Assembly: GCA_021527695.1 (NCBI GenBank)
Contig: JAKFAO010000007.1
Location: 1,488,001-1,552,000, forward strand
Direction of reading: 5' to 3'
Length of the DNA stretch: 64,000 nucleotides
From: Naematelia aurantialba
Lineage: Eukaryota > Basidiomycota > Tremellomycetes > Tremellales > Naemateliaceae
Shown here: positions 60,383-64,000 of the stretch, piece after piece
How the letters are laid out: every line of letters starts with the position of its first letter
Numbering within the stretch: the first letter of the stretch is position 1
Program-made: the position numbers and the translations under genes
Notes under the pieces: generated by a model
Databases searched by the model: none
Seen by the model: the letters and a program-made list of their open reading frames with translations, nothing else
Told to the model about the DNA's origin: nothing

Positions 60383-62630
60383 TCACTTGTGCTTGCCCAC
60401 CGACCCGTCGCCCTCTTTGATCCACTTTCTCGGCACGCGACGCGCGACCAGCGCATCCTTGACGACCTTGACCTGCGATCCTTGGACGAGGATCTCCTGC
60501 AGCTGGAGTTTGGGCGCCGCTCCGGAGAGAGGTTGTACTGCCCTGTCAGCTCTTGCGACCCCGATTGCTAGATTGCCGTACAACAGACAACAGACAATAG
60601 ACACTAGACAACAGACAACGGACAACAGACAACAGACAACAGACAACCGGGACGACATACCAGAAGCACTTCCTGCGCAGAGTCGCTTCAGTTCCTCGGC
60701 GAGATCGTCCGCGTCGATGCCGAACGCTTCAAAGCCCGTAATGTGCGTGACCATTCGCCGTCCCTGGCGCGTCTTGACTGTCAGAGTTATAGGCTGCAAC
60801 GCGCCTTTTCTGCTCCCGTCAGCGACAGCTAGTCCACTGCAGCAAAAACAGATGGAGGGCGCCCCAACACCAAACAAGGACAGGAGAAGAGAAGAGATTA
60901 GAAGAGGTTCAAGGCCAAACCATCACCCACCGGTGCACGCCGTCGACCGACACCGACCACGTCACGCCTGCCCTCAGCTTCCGCAGGGCGTCGTCGCGCG
61001 TCATCGACTCGCCCGGTTCAGGCCGCTTGACGCCCACTGCTTTCGCGAGCTCGTCGTCGAGCCGCACGAGCCGGTGGTTCCGCTGATCGACGAGGTCGTG
61101 CTTGCTCACATAGTCCTCAAAGGCCGTCTTCAGTTCGGCGGTACGGTACAGCCCAGTACGGCTGCCATTAGCGCTTCGCTGCAGTGGACACGTACTCTAG
61201 CCCTGCGGCTTCCCAGAAGGAATTCCCAGGTTTCCACCACTCGACGATTTCCATCTCCTTGCCCTTGCCCTTGCCCTTGGCTGCACCGAACGCACCGGCC
61301 GCTGCGTCCTCTTCTTGCTTCGCTGCGTCCCGCGCAGCCTTCTTCGTAGCCTTTGCCTCCTCTTGTGCGATCGTGGTGAATGGCACGTGCCCGAGCACAG
61401 CCGGGTGGCTAGCATCGTAGCTCTGGACGATGACCTCGCCTTTGGACTCTTTGATCTTGATGAGACCGTCTTTGCTAGCCTCCCGCATCCATTTGGCGAG
61501 CTTCTTCCACTCGCTCTTGCCGATCACAGCGTTTTCGCGCTGGTCGGCAGGGATGTACGCCGGGCGATTGGGGAGGATACAGGAAGAGTAGAAGAGCGAC
61601 GCGGGCATGGGGAAGCACGTCGGGGAGAGGGTCGAGAGCGTCTGCAGCAAGGCTACTCGCAGCAAAGTCGATATCTCGGCGGAAGTCAGGGGGTCTGGTT
61701 TGTTAGATATTTCCAAGGCTTCCATGTCTTCCAAGACAGGCGCGGGGTTAGTTGGCGTAGGCGTGGCCGGCCGAGAAGGTCCAGCTTCGGGCGACGACGG
61801 CTGCGGCTGCGCAGGGGCAATTGGGGTTCGCGGAGTAGGAAGCGCAAAGGCCGGCAGGGGAGCCGAGCCCATCTCCCACAGACTGCTCGTCAGGACCGGC
61901 AGGCGATGCATAACTCACTGGTCGCTTTCGATACACAGGATCTCGCAGAACCGGCCTTGGTCCACGTCTCTCGCCTCTTCGCGGTTCTGCCTCCGTCGCT
62001 CGAGAGCGCCCCTCATCCCTCCTGATGCGACCAGTCTGCCGACACCGACGTACCGCACGCTGAGATCGTTCCGCTCAGAAGTGACAAACGCCACCACCGA
62101 GCCCTCCGGGACGTCCGGTACGAGCGACGGCTCGGACAGGTTCCTCACTGCCGGGAGGAACAGGGGTGCTCCAGTCAAGAGCGGTGGAGGAAGCGGGTTG
62201 TGTATCTGAATAATCGGGAGAGGGGGCTGCGGCAGCTCCCGCGTCAAGAGGTACACTGCCATCAGTACAGTTAGCTACACTGTCCTTACAGGTCGGTACG
62301 AGCTCCTTTGAGTTTCGCCCAAACGACATCCACAGTGGATTCCCCTCTGGTGAGAGGTACATTGTCTTCCCAGCAGCGTCAGTACGGGCCCGAATTGAGG
62401 TGTTACACAAGTGCTGGTCCACTCACGCCCTCGATACCGCCGCTCGTCTCGAACGTCCCGCATCGCACACCTTCAGGCAGGATGACCTTGCCCAGCTCCT
62501 TTTCCGAGACGTCCTCCTGCTGCGGCAGGAACGCGGGGTACTGCGAGAGTATCGAGGCGAGGAGCTGTCTGCGTGCTGATGAGCGTATAGGCGTGGCGTT
62601 GGACTGATGTGCGAGGGCCTTTTTGAACAT
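60383..62630 (-). CDS. TMA64: Translation factor eIF2D (ligatin, Tma64)
   Basis: eIF2D delivers tRNA to the P site and helps recycle 40S subunits after termination. The N-terminus MFKKALAHQSNATPIRSSAR and the segment MYLSPEGNPLWMSFGRNSKE form the family-specific first domain. The PUA domain reads PEGSVVAFVTSERNDLSVRY and VGVGRLVASGG. A Pro/Ser-rich linker leads to the winged-helix domain (STLLRVALLQTLSTLSPTCF, then NAVIGKSEWKKLAKWMREA) and a SWIB-like region (ELKTAFEDYVSKHDLVD). The C-terminal SUI1 domain is RRMVTHITGFEAFGIDADDL, then KLQLQEILVQGSQVKVVKDA and a basic end at 60383. A 34-nt intron at 61162-61195 joins WEAAGL to DRTGLYRTAELK. Another intron holds an acaacag repeat (about 60585-60655). 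About 620 residues, complete. Confidence 0.92.
60585..60655. repeat. acaacag heptamer repeat in an eIF2D intron
   Basis: About nine copies of caacaga/caataga units lie directly between two eIF2D exons. Confidence 0.85.
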
Positions 62631-63078
62631 GTCGTGTGGGTTGCCATGCAACAATCCAACAACTTGTCAACAGTGGATTGGGATTTCTGCAGGTTTTCCT
62701 TTGTTCCGACGGAACGAGCGAGTGGCGAGTGGCGAGTGGCGAACGAGTGGCGAATCTTCCAGTAGGGGCATGGGTACTGTAGTATCGAGCACGACCGAAA
62801 GCATGGGAGCAGGGGTCTGGGGACGTGAGACAGCTGCTGGTACACACACCCTAAGTCAGAAGACAATTTAGCTCATAGATGTGCGTTCTGGCGATCTGTC
62901 GATATCGGCCGGCGGGTGAGGTGGGTGATTGGAAGCTGTGGCGAAATGTTGGCATGCTGTTACATGTGATCCACTCGCTCTCGCAATGTATGTCCATCTA
63001 TGCACTTTACTGCTTCTTCCTTATGTGCACCACCAACAGCCGAAACACTGATTCGCACCCTCTCTGTGCCAGCCTATA
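62631..63078. other. Intergenic region, eIF2D promoter
   Basis: About 450 bases between two minus-strand genes. It has a short gagtggcgagtggcgaac triplication near 62728-62755. No gene seen. Confidence 0.5.
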
Positions 63079-64000
63079 TCACACCTCGACAAGTACGCCG
63101 ATCTTCAGATCCCGTTCTCCGTCGTGGGTGGGCGTGGCGTTCTCCTCGCTCCCAAGCACGTCGCCGTTCTCGCTGCCGACGGATCAGTCACGCCCACAAG
63201 CTTGCTTATCGGTACCTACGCGTAGGAGAGGACTTGGCTCGATTCCTTCCACCAGCCGGTGATGAACACGCCTGTGGCAATGGTCATGACTAGATCTGTT
63301 AATGTGCCCCACCTAACACTTGCGTCAGCGTCAGCGTCGCAGTATATGGAACCCCTTTCCCCCAACCCCTTCCCCCCAACCCCTTCCCCCCAACCCCTTC
63401 CCTTTGGTTAAACATGTACTTCGAAGCGCCCACACGGCTGCTAGGATGTGCTGGCCTCGTGTGCGGCGGCAGGTGATCGTGTCCCGTGATGACTTGTCGC
63501 CACTCACCCCGCTTGCGTGCCCGTCACTCCGCTCACATTCTCCAGCAGCGGGACAAACACCAATGCGATATCTGCCACCTGGAACACCCTCAGCTCAACC
63601 CACCGACGGAACACCACGGTGTTGGACTAGCTCACGATAGTCACGAATCCCATCAAGTACGAGAGGAAGAGCACCGCGCCGGTAGCGGAGCGCAGGACGA
63701 CCAGCTCGCGGCGGCCATACCATGCCCTCATACCGACGGCGTGGAATGCCAAGGTGCACAGTGATGCGAAGAAAAGCATGCCGTAGACTGGTGTCTGTTA
63801 GCTACAGGCACGCAAGCTCTCGTAGGAGGCGCAAGCAACTCGAGACGTCGACCAGCGGACATTGTGGACGGTGGCAGAGCGGGAAAGTCGACTCACAGAT
63901 CTGGTGTATTGCTCCGACGGCTTGTGCAGCTGTCCTACAGCAGCGTCAGTCCAGCAATGCTGGCTCGGGCACAGGCGGGCCGATCAGGCCGAAGAACAAT
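63079..64000 (-). CDS. Multi-pass membrane protein, 5' end beyond the window
   Basis: The exons read from the right edge are FYGMLFFASLCTLAFHAVGM, then RRELVVLRSATGAVLFLSYL, MGFVTI, VADIALVFVPLLENVSG and VRWGTLTDLVMTIATGVFIT. The last gives GWWKESSQVLSYA and a hydrophilic tail (ENGDVLGSEENATPTHDGER) to the stop at 63079-63081. At least four hydrophobic helices are visible, separated by short loops, with a cytosolic-looking charged C-terminus. The splice phases close for the four introns between about 63215 and 63800. The intron at about 63320-63505 contains a run of aaccccttcccccc units. The exon nearest the edge (about 63970-64000) cannot be placed in frame. The layout recalls fungal seven-helix proteins, but I cannot name the family. 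Confidence 0.6.
63355..63406. repeat. aaccccttcccccc tandem repeat in an intron
   Basis: Three to four copies of a 14-base unit lie within the predicted intron of the membrane-protein gene at the right edge. Confidence 0.85.

Overview
The window is nuclear DNA of a filamentous or yeast-like fungus. I infer a basidiomycete. The reasons are very dense short introns (many 31-50 nt, GT-AG, with a CTGAC/CTGAT-like branch sequence a few bases before the acceptor), fungal-type proteins (class I myosin with SH3 tail, Mic60, Zn2Cys6 factor, GH92, Rit1, Pmp24) and a U6 snRNA gene interrupted by two mRNA-type introns. No class or genus can be named from the sequence alone. I see no transposon, CRISPR array, viral insertion or biosynthetic cluster. 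Genes are mostly housekeeping and sit on both strands.

Layout. 1-430: 3' end of an unknown gene (+). 566-1792: PXMP4/Pmp24 peroxisomal membrane protein (-). 2265-5024: secreted S9 dipeptidyl-peptidase V-like enzyme (+). 5553-9948: class I myosin (-), head to head with 10135-11454 CAF1/POP2 deadenylase (+). 12258-16066: Zn2Cys6 transcription factor (-) with a repeat-laden 3.3 kb upstream region (16067-19418). 19419-23577: very large Ser/Thr-rich protein of unknown function (-). 24028-26919: membrane-anchored GH92 alpha-mannosidase (-). 27062-28058: tail-anchored coiled-coil protein (-). 28401-31038: GH15 family enzyme (+). 31410-33670: POP1 of RNase P/MRP (-). 34152-34693: doubtful gene (-). 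34852-35484: hexapeptide-repeat protein (+). 35650-35862: U6 snRNA (-). 36343-38391: MDR-family reductase (+). 38828-40645: RIT1 (-), head to head with 40731-43757 SMUBP2/HCS1-type helicase (+). 44237-47423: two-HKD phospholipase D-family protein (-). 48252-50399: SMYD-type SET/MYND protein (+). 50694-53308: MIC60 (+). 54047-59834: ABCC-type ABC transporter (+). 60383-62630: eIF2D (-). 63079-64000: multi-pass membrane protein cut by the window edge (-).

RNA biology is well represented (U6, POP1, RIT1, CAF1, eIF2D, HCS1-type helicase), but the genes are individually transcribed and I do not infer an operon-like system. The most unusual element is the U6 gene: two spliceosomal introns flank an 8-nt exon that supplies part of the catalytic internal stem-loop. 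A second theme is simple-sequence repeats, which expand inside introns, intergenic DNA and several coding inserts (RIT1, helicase, hexapeptide protein). Gene models were spliced by eye from GT-AG signals and family conservation. Boundaries quoted exactly are those where the reading frame closes; others are approximate.
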